Positions 19,282 to 29,013 are shown, counted from the stretch's first letter. The stretch: 64,000 nt of DNA from Mesorhizobium sp. LSJC280B00 (GCF_000502835.1 NZ_AYVL01000004.1:343806-407805), one strand, 5' to 3'. Translations and numbers: made by a program. The notes: a model not told the origin generated them from the letters alone.

Positions 19282-19935
19282 ATGTTCAACACGCTGACCC
19301 GGCCGATCTTTGTCGCATTGTTCCTCGCAGCAATAGGCAGCCTGACCGCCTGCAAGATCTTGCCGACGCCGTCGGCGGAAAACGGCGGCACTGGCTCCGC
19401 GTTCAATCCCGACAAGATGGTCGAGGACATCTGGGCGGCGAAAGTGATACCCTATCTGCAGCAGAAGGCCGGGCCGTTTCCCGAGGTTCATGCCTTGGCC
19501 AAGACCGATCCCGCCGCTGCCGGCGCCAAATACGGCAATCCGAAAAAGCAGGCGAATTCGCCATGGACCTTCGCGGTTCGGCTCGAGGGCAAGGTCGTGG
19601 CAGCCAACACACAGTCACGCGCGGCGACGATGGACATCGATGCCGACGGCGACGGCAAGGCGGACGCGCGGGTGCAGATCGGACCCGCCATGCGCGGAAC
19701 CGCGCTGCGCGACAGCCTCGACTTCATCCAGTTCAACGATTTCACCAACCAGATCGACTTCGCCCAGTTCGGCAAGGCTTTCAACGCCTATGCCGACAAG
19801 ACCGTGCTTTCCAAGCTGCCGCGCGAGGCACTCGAGGGCCGCAGCGTCGAGGTACTTGGCGCCTATACGCCGGGCAGTGGCCAGGACCTGCCGCTGGTGA
19901 CGCCGGCGGAAGCAAAGATCGGGCCGAAGCCATGA
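19282..19935 (+). CDS. DUF2291 lipoprotein associated with sugar ABC transporter
   Basis: The 217-residue product has a lipoprotein signal (MFNTLTRPIFVALFLAAIGS, then LTAC with Cys24 as the likely lipidated residue). It continues with DIWAAKVIPYLQQKAGPFPE, ANSPWTFAVRLEGKVV and GDGKADARVQIGPAMRGTAL, typical of DUF2291. Such genes commonly sit beside ribose-type sugar ABC transporters, but their role is unknown. It overlaps the ATPase start by four bases. It is probably anchored in a membrane facing the periplasm. Confidence 0.85.
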   Translation: MFNTLTRPIFVALFLAAIGSLTACKILPTPSAENGGTGSAFNPDKMVEDIWAAKVIPYLQQKAGPFPEVHALAKTDPAAAGAKYGNPKKQANSPWTFAVRLEGKVVAANTQSRAATMDIDADGDGKADARVQIGPAMRGTALRDSLDFIQFNDFTNQIDFAQFGKAFNAYADKTVLSKLPREALEGRSVEVLGAYTPGSGQDLPLVTPAEAKIGPKP

Positions 19936-21476
19936 CCGGCGATCAAGATGTCATCCTAAAGCTGGAGGACGTCTCGAAAGTCTATTCCGGCACCGTCGCG
20001 GTCAAGCGGGCGAATTTCGAGGTGCGCAAAGGCGCGGTCAACGTGCTGGTCGGCGAAAACGGAGCCGGCAAATCGACGCTGATGAAGATCATCGCCGGCG
20101 TCGAGCAACCGACGCTCGGGCGCATCTTGCTGGACGGCGAGGAGGTTTCATTCTCGTCTTCCGGTGATGCCGTGAGCCGCGGCATCGGCATGGTTTTCCA
20201 GGAGCTGAATCTGTTCGGCAATCTGACTGTCGCCGAAAATATTTTCGCCACCCGCGAGATCACCAACCGCTTCCGCAAGATCGACCGCAAGGAGCAGGAG
20301 CGCCGCGCGGCGGAGTTCCTTGAACGCCTGGAAGCCGGCATCCGGCCCGACATGCTGGTCGAGGATCTGCGCATCGGCCAGCAGCAGCTGGTCGAGATCG
20401 CCAAGGCGGTTTCGCTCGATGCGCGCATCCTGATCATGGATGAACCGACCTCGGCGCTCAGCGCGGCGGAAGTCGAGATCCTGTTCAAGGTGATTGCCGA
20501 CCTCAAGGCACGCGGCGTGGCAATCGTCTACATCTCGCACCGGCTCGAGGAACTGATCCGCATCGGCGACACCATCACGGTGCTGCGCGACGGGCGCATC
20601 ACCGGCCAGGCGGAGATGAAAGACGTCGACACCCAATGGATCGTGCGGCAGATGATCGGCTCGGACGCCAAGGACTTCGCCAAGGCCGACGGCCATGTGC
20701 CGGGCGAGGAAATATTCCGCGCCGAGGACATCTGCCTGCCGCGCGTCACCGGCGGGCTTGCGGTCGATCACGTCTCGCTATCGCTACGCACCGGCGAAAT
20801 CCTCGGCATCTATGGCCTGATGGGCGCCGGACGCAGCGAGCTGTTCGACTGCATCATGGGCCGCCACGGCCATTCGACGGGCGCGATATTCATTGCCGGC
20901 AAAAAAGTGCACGAGCGCGACACGACGCGGCGCATCCGGCGCGGCCTGGCGCTGATCCCCGAAGACCGCCAGCGCGAAGGGCTGGTGTCGATCCTCTCCG
21001 TCGCCAGCAATCTGACGCTGGCCAGCCTGTCGCGGTTCGTGCGCCTGTTCCACATTCGTGGTGCCGCCGAACGACAGGCGGTGACCCAGACGGTGCGCGA
21101 ACTGGCCATCAAGGTCGCCGATCCGGCGCAGGAAGTCTCGTCGCTGTCAGGCGGCAACCAGCAGAAGGTGGTGATCGGCAAGGCGCTGCTCACCGGCCCG
21201 AAGGTGCTGTTGATGGACGAGCCCAGCCGCGGCATCGACGTCGGCGCCAAGGCCGACGTGTTCCGCACCATGCGCAAGCTGTCGCGCGACGGCCTGGGGA
21301 TTCTGTTTGCCACCTCCGATCTCGACGAAGTGATGGCGTTGTCCGACCGTATCGCAGTGATGAGCAATGGAAAATTGACCGGCATGTTCGATCGCGCAGA
21401 GGCGACGGAGGCCGCGCTCGTCGCTGCCTCGGCCTTCGGCCACGGACCGGTCCCGCACGGAGAGCAAGGCGCATGA
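19932..21476 (+). CDS. Sugar ABC transporter ATPase, two nucleotide-binding domains
   Basis: The 514-residue protein has two ABC domains. The first has Walker A GENGAGKST, signature-like LRIGQQQLVEIAKAVS and Walker B ILIMDEPTSALS. The second has the degenerate Walker A GLMGAGRSE usual for RbsA/XylG proteins, LSGGNQQKVVIGKAL and VLLMDEPSRGIDVG. It powers import through the permease encoded next, with overlapping ATGA junctions on both sides. The start overlaps DUF2291. Everything looks complete and functional. Confidence 0.93.
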   Translation: MTGDQDVILKLEDVSKVYSGTVAVKRANFEVRKGAVNVLVGENGAGKSTLMKIIAGVEQPTLGRILLDGEEVSFSSSGDAVSRGIGMVFQELNLFGNLTVAENIFATREITNRFRKIDRKEQERRAAEFLERLEAGIRPDMLVEDLRIGQQQLVEIAKAVSLDARILIMDEPTSALSAAEVEILFKVIADLKARGVAIVYISHRLEELIRIGDTITVLRDGRITGQAEMKDVDTQWIVRQMIGSDAKDFAKADGHVPGEEIFRAEDICLPRVTGGLAVDHVSLSLRTGEILGIYGLMGAGRSELFDCIMGRHGHSTGAIFIAGKKVHERDTTRRIRRGLALIPEDRQREGLVSILSVASNLTLASLSRFVRLFHIRGAAERQAVTQTVRELAIKVADPAQEVSSLSGGNQQKVVIGKALLTGPKVLLMDEPSRGIDVGAKADVFRTMRKLSRDGLGILFATSDLDEVMALSDRIAVMSNGKLTGMFDRAEATEAALVAASAFGHGPVPHGEQGA

Positions 21477-22537
21477 CTGACATCCCAGCCAAGGCGGCGG
21501 TCAACTCCATGTCGGGCGGCTCGGTCCTGCTGACGCTGATGAAGGCGAGGACGTTCATCGCGCTGATCGCCGTGCTGTTATTCTTCTCGATAGCCGCCCC
21601 CAATTTCCTATCGGCCGCCAATCTTATCCTGATGTCGAAGCACGTGGCGCTGAACGCATTCCTCGCAATGGGCATGACCTTCGTCATCATCACCGGCGGC
21701 ATCGACCTGTCGGTCGGCTCGATCGTCGGCCTGTGCGGCATGGTGGCCGGCTACCTCGTGCTCAACGGCATCGACCTGCAGGTCGGCTACACCATCTATT
21801 TCAACGTCTTCGAGATCGCGCTGATCACGCTTGCCGTCGGCATATTGATCGGCGCCGTCAACGGCTTGCTGATCACCAGGCTTAACGTTGCGCCTTTCAT
21901 TGCCACGCTCGGCGTGCTCTATGTCGCACGCGGCCTGGCGCTGCTGTCGTCGGACGGCCGTACTTTCCCCAATCTCGTCGGCAAGCCGGAGCTCGGCACC
22001 ACCGGATTCGGCTTTCTCGGCGCCGGCCGGTTGCTCGGCCTGCCGGTCGCGCTCTGGATTCTGCTCGTCGTTGCGCTAGGGGCGGCCTATCTCGCCAAAT
22101 ACACCCCGCTCGGCCGCCACATCTTCGCGGTCGGCGGCAACGAACGGGCGGCGCGGATTTCGGGCGTCCGCGTCAATATGGTGAAGATGTTCGTCTACAT
22201 GTTCTCCGGCTTCTGCGCGGCGATCGTCGGGCTGATCATCTCGTCCGAGCTGATGGCGTCGCATCCGGCGACCGGCGAGAGCTTCGAGCTGAACGCCATT
22301 GCCGCGGCGGTGCTCGGCGGCACCTCGATGTCGGGCGGTCGCGGTACCATCGGCGGTACCATTGTCGGCGCCTTCGTCATCGGCATCCTTTCGGACGGGC
22401 TGGTGATGATGGGAGTGAGCTCGTTCTGGCAGATGGTGATCAAGGGCCTCGTCATCATCGTCGCCGTCGTCGTCGACCAGGCACAGCGCCGGCTGCAGAG
22501 CCGTGTCACGCTGATGCAGATGGCAAAGGCCGGCTGA
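21473..22537 (+). CDS. Sugar ABC transporter permease (RbsC-like)
   Basis: This 354-residue inner-membrane permease of the ribose/xylose class has about 8-10 hydrophobic segments. Typical stretches are FVIITGGIDLSVGSIVGLCG, NVAPFIATLGVLYVARGLAL and the cytoplasmic loop region AAAVLGGTSMSGGRGTIGGT. The ATG overlaps the ATPase stop and the next gene starts two bases after its own stop, so it lies inside one operon. It likely forms a homodimer for apiose uptake. Confidence 0.92.
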   Translation: MTDIPAKAAVNSMSGGSVLLTLMKARTFIALIAVLLFFSIAAPNFLSAANLILMSKHVALNAFLAMGMTFVIITGGIDLSVGSIVGLCGMVAGYLVLNGIDLQVGYTIYFNVFEIALITLAVGILIGAVNGLLITRLNVAPFIATLGVLYVARGLALLSSDGRTFPNLVGKPELGTTGFGFLGAGRLLGLPVALWILLVVALGAAYLAKYTPLGRHIFAVGGNERAARISGVRVNMVKMFVYMFSGFCAAIVGLIISSELMASHPATGESFELNAIAAAVLGGTSMSGGRGTIGGTIVGAFVIGILSDGLVMMGVSSFWQMVIKGLVIIVAVVVDQAQRRLQSRVTLMQMAKAG

Positions 22538-22538
22538 C

Positions 22539-23573
22539 ATGGCGGAACTGCGTGGAGCGCTGATCGGCTGCGGCTTCTTTGCCGTCAACCAGTTGCATGC
22601 CTGGCGCGACATAGAGGGCGCCTCGATCGCCGCCATCTGCGACCGTGATCCGGACCGGCTGCGGATCGTCGGCGACCAGTTCGGGGTCGCGCGGCGCTAT
22701 ACCGACGCGGCAGCGCTGTTTGCCGGCGAAAGGCTGGATTTCGTCGACATCGCCACCACCGCACCAAGCCACAGAATGCTCGTGGAGATGGCGGCGCAGC
22801 ACGGCGTTCCGGCAATCTGCCAAAAACCGTTTGCGCCGACGCTTGCCGACGCCAAGGCGATGGTAAAGGCCTGTGCTGACGCCGGCGTGCCGCTGATGGT
22901 GCATGAGAATTTTCGCTGGCAGTCGCCGATCCAGGCGGTGCGTACCGTGCTCGACAGCGGCGAAATCGGCCCCCCCTTTTTCGGACGGATCTCGTTCCGC
23001 TCTGCCTATGACGTGTTTTCTGGCCAGCCTTATCTGGCGACGGGAAAGCGCTTCATCATCGAGGATCTGGGTATCCACATCCTCGACATCGCCCGCTTCC
23101 TGCTGGGCGACGTCTCGACCGTCACTGCGCGAACGGCGCGCATCAATCCCGGCATTGCCGGCGAGGACGTTGCGACGATGCTGATGGACCACACGAGCGG
23201 CGCCACTTCCGTGGTCGACTGCAGCTACGCGAGCAAGCTCGCTACCGAGCCGTTTCCGGAGACGCTGATCGAGATCGACGGCAGCGACGGCACGATCCGG
23301 CTGGCGCAGGGCTACCGGCTCACCGTCACCGGCAGGAGCGGGACAGCCGTGAGCGACGTCTCGCCACCGCTGCTGGCCTGGGCATCACGGCCGTGGCACA
23401 ACATCCAGGAAAGCGTCGTCGCCATTCAAAAGCACTGGGTCGATTGCCTGACCAACGGAACCGAGCCCGCGACCTCGGGCGCGGACAACCTCAAGACATT
23501 AGCGCTGGTCGAGGCAGCCTATGCCGGCGCCGCAAGCCGGGAGCCGGTGCAACTCGACGCCTTGCTGAAATGA
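22539..23573 (+). CDS. apsD: D-apiose dehydrogenase (Gfo/Idh/MocA family)
   Basis: The 344-residue oxidoreductase has an N-terminal NAD(P)-binding fold (LRGALIGCGFFAVNQLHAWR), the family EKP-like motif as CQKPFAPTLADAK, and MVHENFRWQSPIQAVR. The IEDLGIHILDIARFLLGDV segment holds the catalytic His region. ApsD oxidises D-apiose to D-apionolactone, the first committed step. It lies directly after the sugar permease and overlaps apnL by four bases. Gfo/Idh/MocA substrates are hard to tell by eye, so the call depends on the neighbouring apnL and apnO. Confidence 0.84.
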   Translation: MAELRGALIGCGFFAVNQLHAWRDIEGASIAAICDRDPDRLRIVGDQFGVARRYTDAAALFAGERLDFVDIATTAPSHRMLVEMAAQHGVPAICQKPFAPTLADAKAMVKACADAGVPLMVHENFRWQSPIQAVRTVLDSGEIGPPFFGRISFRSAYDVFSGQPYLATGKRFIIEDLGIHILDIARFLLGDVSTVTARTARINPGIAGEDVATMLMDHTSGATSVVDCSYASKLATEPFPETLIEIDGSDGTIRLAQGYRLTVTGRSGTAVSDVSPPLLAWASRPWHNIQESVVAIQKHWVDCLTNGTEPATSGADNLKTLALVEAAYAGAASREPVQLDALLK

Positions 23574-25477
23574 CAGCCGACGCCTTCCTCCTCTACGGCA
23601 CACGTGCCGTTGAAGCCGAACCGGTCAGGCTGCGCGCCGGCGCGCTGACGGCGGACTTCGTCAACGGCAATCTGCGCAGCATCCGCCACGGCGACACCGA
23701 AGTTCTGCGTGCCATCGCCTACATCGTCAGGGATCGCGACTGGGGCACCTACGAGCCGACGCTCACCGATTTAATCATCGACCAGGGCGATGACGCTTTC
23801 TTCGTCAGCTATTCGGCAGGTTGTTTCGGACCAGAGGGAAGCCGGCTCGACTTCCGTGCGACCATCAAGGGCTCGGCTGATGGCCAGCTGATCTTCGACG
23901 TGAGCGCTCTTCCCGACAACGATTTCGAGACCAATCGCTGCGGCTTCTGCATCCTGCATCCGATTGCCGGCCTGGCCGGCAGCCCGGTCACAGTCGAGCA
24001 TACCGATGGCAGCGTGGTCGCGACGCGGCTTCCAGAGCTGATCGATGCCTGGCAGCCTTTCAAGGATCTGCGGGCGATCACCCATGAGGTCCGGCCGGGC
24101 GTCACCGCCGAATGCCGTATGCAAGGCGATACTTTCGAGATGGAGGACCAGCGCAACTGGTCGGATGCCTCCTACAAGACCTATGTCCGGCCGCTCGCGC
24201 TGCCATGGCCCTATGTGCTGCCCGCCGGCAAGACCTTCCGCCAGACCATCAGCTTGCGGATAGAGGGTCGCGGGAAACTGCCGGCGGCTGCGGCAACCGT
24301 CGAACCAATTCGCGTCACGCTCGGCAAAGCCGGACCGGCGCTGCCGGATATCGGCGTGATCGTCTATCCGGATGAGGTCGAGGCGGCGCTGGGCAAGCTG
24401 CCGATGCTGTCCGAGCTTGGTCCGCAGCAATTGATGTTCCATTACGACCCGACGCGTGGCCATGGGCTCGACGCCTTGCGGGCTTACGCCCAGCTCGCCG
24501 CCGCCTATCCGGTCCGGACAACGCTCGAATGTGTCATTGCCGGCGACGGCGATCTCGACGCCGAGCTTTCAGGCGTCGCCGACATGGTGCGCCAGGCCGG
24601 GCTCAAGCTTTCGGCCATTGCCGTCTCGCCCTCGGTCGACCGGCAGTCGACGCCGCCGGGCAGCGCATGGCCGCAATGCCCACCGCTCGAAGACGTCTAT
24701 GCCGCGGCGCGGCGCGCCTTTCCCGACACCAGCCTCGGTGGCGGCATGTTCAGTTATTTCACCGAACTCAATCGCAAGCGTGTGCCGGCTGACCCGCTCG
24801 ATTTCGTCACGCATTGCACCTGCCCGATCGTGCACGCCGCCGACGATCTCAGCGTCATGCAATCGCTGGGGGCACTGCCTTTCATCACGGCGTCAGTACG
24901 AACGATCTTCGGAACAATACCTTATCGGATCGGGCCGTCGACCATTGCCATGCGCCAGAACCCTTATGGCGGCGCGACCAAGGCCAATCCCGACAATCAG
25001 CGCATTGCCATGGCCGACCGCGACCCTCGCCATGCCGGGCTGTTCGGGGCCGCGTGGACGATCGGCTATGCCGCGCGCGTTGCGCCGGCCGGGCTCGAAA
25101 TGCTCACGCTCTGCAGCTTCACCGGACCATTCGGCGTACTGGCCTCGTCGGGCGAACCTGTCGAAGAAGGTGCACCCCGGCCGATTTTCCACGCGGTGAA
25201 AGGACTTTGCGATCTGGCCGGCCATGCGCATATGGCGGCGACAACGACCGATGAGACGCGGGTGCTGGCACTGGCCGGCCGCTCCCAGACAGGCAAGATC
25301 ATCGTCTGGCTGGCGAACCTTACCTCGGACGACGTTCCAGTCGATGTTTCCGGGCTCGGCTCCGATCGGGGTCCTCTGAAGATCTGGGATGGACGAATAT
25401 CGCGCAAGATTCCGCGAGATACGTCGGTCCGAGACCATCTTGTGATGACACCCTATGCAATCGTCCGGATCGGCTGA
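23570..25477 (+). CDS. apnL: D-apionolactonase
   Basis: The 635-residue protein has a beta-rich N-terminal half (FLLYGTRAVEAEPVRLRAGA, TVEHTDGSVVATRLPELIDA) and a TIM-barrel-like second half (GGGMFSYFTELNRKRVPADP, DFVTHCTCPIVHAADDLSVM). This matches the large ApnL family that hydrolyses D-apionolactone to D-apionate. No signal peptide is present, so it acts in the cytoplasm. The start overlaps the apsD stop (ATGA). It ends the operon and converges on the AraC-type regulator gene, 78 bases away. The alternative is an uncharacterised glycosidase-like protein, less likely here. Confidence 0.85.
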   Translation: MTADAFLLYGTRAVEAEPVRLRAGALTADFVNGNLRSIRHGDTEVLRAIAYIVRDRDWGTYEPTLTDLIIDQGDDAFFVSYSAGCFGPEGSRLDFRATIKGSADGQLIFDVSALPDNDFETNRCGFCILHPIAGLAGSPVTVEHTDGSVVATRLPELIDAWQPFKDLRAITHEVRPGVTAECRMQGDTFEMEDQRNWSDASYKTYVRPLALPWPYVLPAGKTFRQTISLRIEGRGKLPAAAATVEPIRVTLGKAGPALPDIGVIVYPDEVEAALGKLPMLSELGPQQLMFHYDPTRGHGLDALRAYAQLAAAYPVRTTLECVIAGDGDLDAELSGVADMVRQAGLKLSAIAVSPSVDRQSTPPGSAWPQCPPLEDVYAAARRAFPDTSLGGGMFSYFTELNRKRVPADPLDFVTHCTCPIVHAADDLSVMQSLGALPFITASVRTIFGTIPYRIGPSTIAMRQNPYGGATKANPDNQRIAMADRDPRHAGLFGAAWTIGYAARVAPAGLEMLTLCSFTGPFGVLASSGEPVEEGAPRPIFHAVKGLCDLAGHAHMAATTTDETRVLALAGRSQTGKIIVWLANLTSDDVPVDVSGLGSDRGPLKIWDGRISRKIPRDTSVRDHLVMTPYAIVRIG

Positions 25478-25555
25478 AGTCATTTGCCGAGGCTCATGGA
25501 TAGCCGCACTTCCGCGGCGGTTGCCCGTAGCCGCAGCACTTCCGTTGCCGACTTG

Positions 25556-26524
25556 TCACCGGATTTGCTTTCGAAACTCGCCTGGTGCCATTCCAGTTGT
25601 CTTGGAAAAAAGACGGCTGAACGAGGCGACGTCCTGATATCCGACGCGATAGCAAATTTCTGAAACACTCAGTTTCGTTTCCTCAAGCATGGATTTTGCC
25701 AACTCCAGCCGCCGTTCCTGGATCCATTTTCCCGGCGTTGTCTGGAGTTCGTCGAAAAATCTGCGAGACAGGGTTCGCGAAGACATGCCCAATTCAGTTG
25801 CGAGAAATTTCAGATCGATTTCCGACATCTTGTCTTTCGAGAGCTCGCGCAGCTTGTTCTCGAATGGGCTGGCCTCGTTCGAAATTTCGTCGAGAGAAAA
25901 TTCGTAGGGACTCTGGAATTTGCGCGGCGGAGGAAGAACCAGAAGTTTTCGAATGATCCGCTCCTCTTTCGAGAAGCCCAGATCGATCAGCAAAGCCCTG
26001 GCGAGTTCGAGTCCGGAAAACCCGCCTCCGCATGTGTAAAGGCGGTCCTGGCGAATGAGCAGGCGGGAAGCGTCCCATCGCACTTGCGGAAACCGGCGGC
26101 TTGCCTCGGCTTTCAGCCACCAGGATATCGTTGCGCGTTTACCGTCCAATAATCCCGAATTGGCGAGCAGATAACACGCGCCGCAATGTGCTGCGATGAT
26201 TGCGTCCTGCTGTTGCGCGAGCGCGATCAGCGGTTTTGAATGTTCACTCTCCTCGTCGAGCGAGCGCAGAAGCTCCGGAATCTCGACGCCCGGCATCGCA
26301 ATGAGAATCAGGACATCCATTTTCCGGGATGGTTGAGCCTTCGTCGGGAAGGAAATTCCTGTACTTGATGTCGACGGCGCGCCCCTTGAAACGAACTCAC
26401 AGGAGAGAACCTGTGACCGGCAGACGTCATTCACAAGCTGAAACATTTCCACGAGCGTCGAGACGACGGCCGAATAGAAATTCGTCGGCAGCCAGATCAC
26501 GACGTGGAGGCTCCTGTCAGCCAT
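25556..26524 (-). CDS. GlxA-type AraC family transcriptional regulator
   Basis: The 322-residue regulator has an N-terminal DJ-1/PfpI-like domain (HVVIWLPTNFYSAVVSTLVE, IIAAHCGACYLLANSGLLDG) and a C-terminal double helix-turn-helix (LKFLATELGMSSRTLSRRF; VSEICYRVGYQDVASFSRLF). The ATG at 26524 follows GGAGAA and is preferred over 26590. It lies between apnL and gntR, downstream of gntR on the same strand, so it may be a second regulator of the apiose locus or simply a neighbour. Its effector is unknown. Confidence 0.88.
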   Translation of the reverse strand: MADRSLHVVIWLPTNFYSAVVSTLVEMFQLVNDVCRSQVLSCEFVSRGAPSTSSTGISFPTKAQPSRKMDVLILIAMPGVEIPELLRSLDEESEHSKPLIALAQQQDAIIAAHCGACYLLANSGLLDGKRATISWWLKAEASRRFPQVRWDASRLLIRQDRLYTCGGGFSGLELARALLIDLGFSKEERIIRKLLVLPPPRKFQSPYEFSLDEISNEASPFENKLRELSKDKMSEIDLKFLATELGMSSRTLSRRFFDELQTTPGKWIQERRLELAKSMLEETKLSVSEICYRVGYQDVASFSRLFSKTTGMAPGEFRKQIR

Positions 26525-26836
26525 TGCGGTTCTCCGGGTGTCGTTCTCGCCGATTGGCAAATCTAGCATAGTCTTTGCAAGAATTGCCAATTCAAGAAGA
26601 AGCCAGGCGCCTCCAAGACGGGCCTATGCGGGCCTGCTGACGAAAGCGGGCGGCGGAAATCCACGGCTGGGAAGATGCAAATGCTGAAATCGCTGAATGA
26701 AAACAACGCGGCACATACACCGGATTCAGACGGCAACATAAAACTGCGTCGGTCCGGGCTCAGGCTGATCTGTGGTCAGCCAGTAGGCCGAGAGCAAGGT
26801 CCGACCGCGACGCCGGTCGGGACCTGCACTTGATTT
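26525..26836. other. Spacer between gntR and the AraC-type gene
   Basis: The 312 bases hold a small inverted repeat (GGCTGA at 26763-26768, TCAGCC at 26776-26781) downstream of gntR, without a T-tract on that strand. A 52-codon plus-strand frame (26675-26833, preceded by GGGAAG) is open but has no recognisable features, so I do not call it a gene. Nothing else was seen. Confidence 0.45.
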
Positions 26837-27550
26837 TCAGTTGCCGGAATTCATCACGTAGAGCGCGCGCGAGCGTTCGAGGTGCTTGATCATCGCCTTC
26901 TCGGCGCCATCCGCATCCTTGACTTCGATGCGTCCGACGATCTCTTCGTGCTCGGTTAGCGTGAACTTTTCCTTGCCGGTCCAGATCAGCATTTCGGTGT
27001 GGTATTCCTTTAGCCAGCCTAGCATTGCCTCGCTGACGGCGACATAGATCGGGTTACCGGATATTGCCGCGATCTGTGTGTGGAATTTCATGTCGGCGGA
27101 TATGAAGGCTTCCGAGTTGCCACGATGGCTGCGCTGCTCGGCGACCGTTTCCCGCAGCCGCTGCACGTCCTCGGCTGTGGCCTTTTCTGCAGCTTCCTTG
27201 ACCATTCCGCGCTCGAAGAAGATGCGCGCGTTCTTGAGGTGCTCGAGCGTGTCTTTCGATGACGACAGGATGATCTTGGCTGCGCCGTCGACCTGCTTGA
27301 TGATCGACTTGGCGGTGAGCTGCAGCACCTTGGCACGCTCGCCATGCGAGATCGCGACCAGCCCCATATTGCTCAATGCCTGCATCGCCTCGCGGATCGC
27401 CGGCCTGCCGACCTCGAAACGCTCCATCAATTCGCGCTCCGACGGCATGTCGTCACCCGGCAGCAATTCGCCGCCGGTGATCAAGCGCTTCAGTCTCAAG
27501 AATACTTCGTCGGAAAGCTTGCGCCGGACGATCGGCTCCGAACGGTTCAT
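26837..27550 (-). CDS. GntR/FadR-family transcriptional regulator of the apiose locus
   Basis: The 237-residue protein has an N-terminal winged helix (DEVFLRLKRLITGGELLPGD, MPSERELMERFEVGRPAIRE) and an all-helical FCD effector domain (FISADMKFHTQIAAISGNP, with the Asp/His metal-site residues). It is transcribed away from oiaX. The 15-bp element at 27666-27680 lies in their shared promoter and recurs before apnO and the transporter operon, so autoregulation plus repression of all three units is likely. The inducer would be a pathway intermediate. Confidence 0.88.
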   Translation of the reverse strand: MNRSEPIVRRKLSDEVFLRLKRLITGGELLPGDDMPSERELMERFEVGRPAIREAMQALSNMGLVAISHGERAKVLQLTAKSIIKQVDGAAKIILSSSKDTLEHLKNARIFFERGMVKEAAEKATAEDVQRLRETVAEQRSHRGNSEAFISADMKFHTQIAAISGNPIYVAVSEAMLGWLKEYHTEMLIWTGKEKFTLTEHEEIVGRIEVKDADGAEKAMIKHLERSRALYVMNSGN

Positions 27551-27665
27551 CGTCGCGAATCACTCCTTTGGCCGGCCCCCTATCTAGCATTTCCGGCGTG
27601 AATTCCGGAACGCCTGCTGCCGGCTCGCCCGGCCCTGCCCAGCCGGATAGGGCTTGCAAAGCTTA

Positions 27666-27680
27666 TGTACTCATTATACC
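27666..27680 (-). promoter_or_regulatory. Putative GntR operator, copy C (gntR-oiaX intergenic)
   Basis: Read on the minus strand this is GGTATAATGAGTACA, preceded by CT, matching copy A at 13 of 15 bases. It lies 54 bases before oiaX and about 115 before gntR, and includes TATAAT in the gntR direction. The GTA-N7-TAC core is palindromic. Confidence 0.7.
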
Positions 27681-27734
27681 AGATTTCAAGGGCCAAGGAA
27701 CCTTTTTCGAACCACCCCGGCAGGCCGCGCGAAT

Positions 27735-29009
27735 ATGATTGTTCTTACCTATCGCATCGAAACGCCCGGCAATATCGAGGCGCTGGCGGCCAAGATTGCA
27801 AGCGACCAGTCGACCGGGACCTTCGTCGCGCTGGCCGGCGAGACGGAAGAGCTCAAGGCCAGGGTCGCAGCGCGAGTCCTGGCGATACGGCATCTGCCGG
27901 ACGCGGACCGGCCGTCCCTTCCCGAAACCGGTTCGGGAGCAAGCCCCGAAGCACGCAACGGCCCGGTCAAGCGCGCCGACATCGATATCGCCTTTCCGCT
28001 GGACGCCATCGGCACCGACCTGTCGGCGCTGATGACCATCGCCATCGGCGGCGCCTTTTCGATCAAGGGCCTGTCCGGCATCCGTGTCGTCGACATGAAG
28101 CTACCCGAGGAGTACCGGGGCGCGCATCCGGGCCCGCAATTCGGCGTCACGGGCAGCCGCAGGCTGACCGGTGTCGCGGATCGTCCGATCATCGGGACCA
28201 TCGTCAAGCCGGCGCTGGGACTCCGCCCGTACGAGACGGCCGCAATGGTGCAAGAGCTGATTGCCGCTGGCGTCGACTTCATCAAGGACGACGAGAAGCT
28301 GATGAGCCCGGCCTATTCACCGCTGTCGGAGCGAGTGAGGGCAATCATGCCGCTGATCCTCGACCACGAGCAGAAGAGCGGTAAGAAGGTCATGTATGCC
28401 TTCGGCATTTCACATGCCGATCCCGACGAGATGATGCGAAACCACGATCTGGTGGCAAAGGCCGGTGGCAATTGCGCGGTGGTCAACATCAATTCGATCG
28501 GCTTTGGTGGCATGGCTTACCTCCGAAAGCGCTCTAGCCTGGTGCTCCATGCCCACCGCAATGGCTGGGACATTCTCACCCGCCATCCCGGCCTCGGCAT
28601 GGATTTCAAGGTCTGGCAGCAGTTCTGGCGGTTGCTCGGCGTCGACCAGTTCCAGATCAACGGCATCGCCTCGAAATACTGGGAACCCGACTGGTCCTTC
28701 GTCGAATCCTTCAAGGCGGTGACCACGCCGATCTTTTCGCCGGCCGATTGCGCATTGCCGGTCGCCGGCTCCGGCCAGTGGGGCGGGCAGGCGCCTGAAA
28801 CCTTCCAGCGAACCGGCCGAACGGTCGATCTTCTCTATCTCTGCGGCGGTGGCATCGTCAGCCACCCGGACGGGCCGGGCGCCGGCGTGCGCGCCGTGCA
28901 GCAGGCCTGGCAGGCGGCAGTCCAAGACATTCCGTTGGCGGATTATGCCTTGAGCCATGTCGAGCTGGCGCGGTCGATCGAGAAGTTCGGCGGCGGCGAG
29001 GCGGCCTGA
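27735..29009 (+). CDS. oiaX: RuBisCO-like protein, 3-oxo-isoapionate-4-phosphate transcarboxylase/hydrolase
   Basis: The 424-residue protein keeps the RuBisCO large-subunit fold: PIIGTIVKPALGLRPYETAA (Lys158, equivalent to the catalytic Lys of loop 1) and GVDFIKDDEKLMSPAYSPLS, where Lys184, Asp186 and Glu187 match the carbamylated Lys and metal ligands. It is not a CO2-fixing RuBisCO. As I recall, OiaX splits 3-oxo-isoapionate 4-phosphate to 3-phosphoglycerate and glycolate. Four bases separate it from the DUF1537 kinase that would supply its substrate, and a putative operator lies 54 bases upstream. Other RuBisCO-like functions are less likely in this context. Confidence 0.85.
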   Translation: MIVLTYRIETPGNIEALAAKIASDQSTGTFVALAGETEELKARVAARVLAIRHLPDADRPSLPETGSGASPEARNGPVKRADIDIAFPLDAIGTDLSALMTIAIGGAFSIKGLSGIRVVDMKLPEEYRGAHPGPQFGVTGSRRLTGVADRPIIGTIVKPALGLRPYETAAMVQELIAAGVDFIKDDEKLMSPAYSPLSERVRAIMPLILDHEQKSGKKVMYAFGISHADPDEMMRNHDLVAKAGGNCAVVNINSIGFGGMAYLRKRSSLVLHAHRNGWDILTRHPGLGMDFKVWQQFWRLLGVDQFQINGIASKYWEPDWSFVESFKAVTTPIFSPADCALPVAGSGQWGGQAPETFQRTGRTVDLLYLCGGGIVSHPDGPGAGVRAVQQAWQAAVQDIPLADYALSHVELARSIEKFGGGEAA

Positions 29010-29013
29010 CGCC

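Noticed and set aside
27735..29009. True CO2-fixing RuBisCO
   Set aside because: It lacks partner genes such as phosphoribulokinase and a small subunit, and lies beside a DUF1537 kinase and apiose genes.
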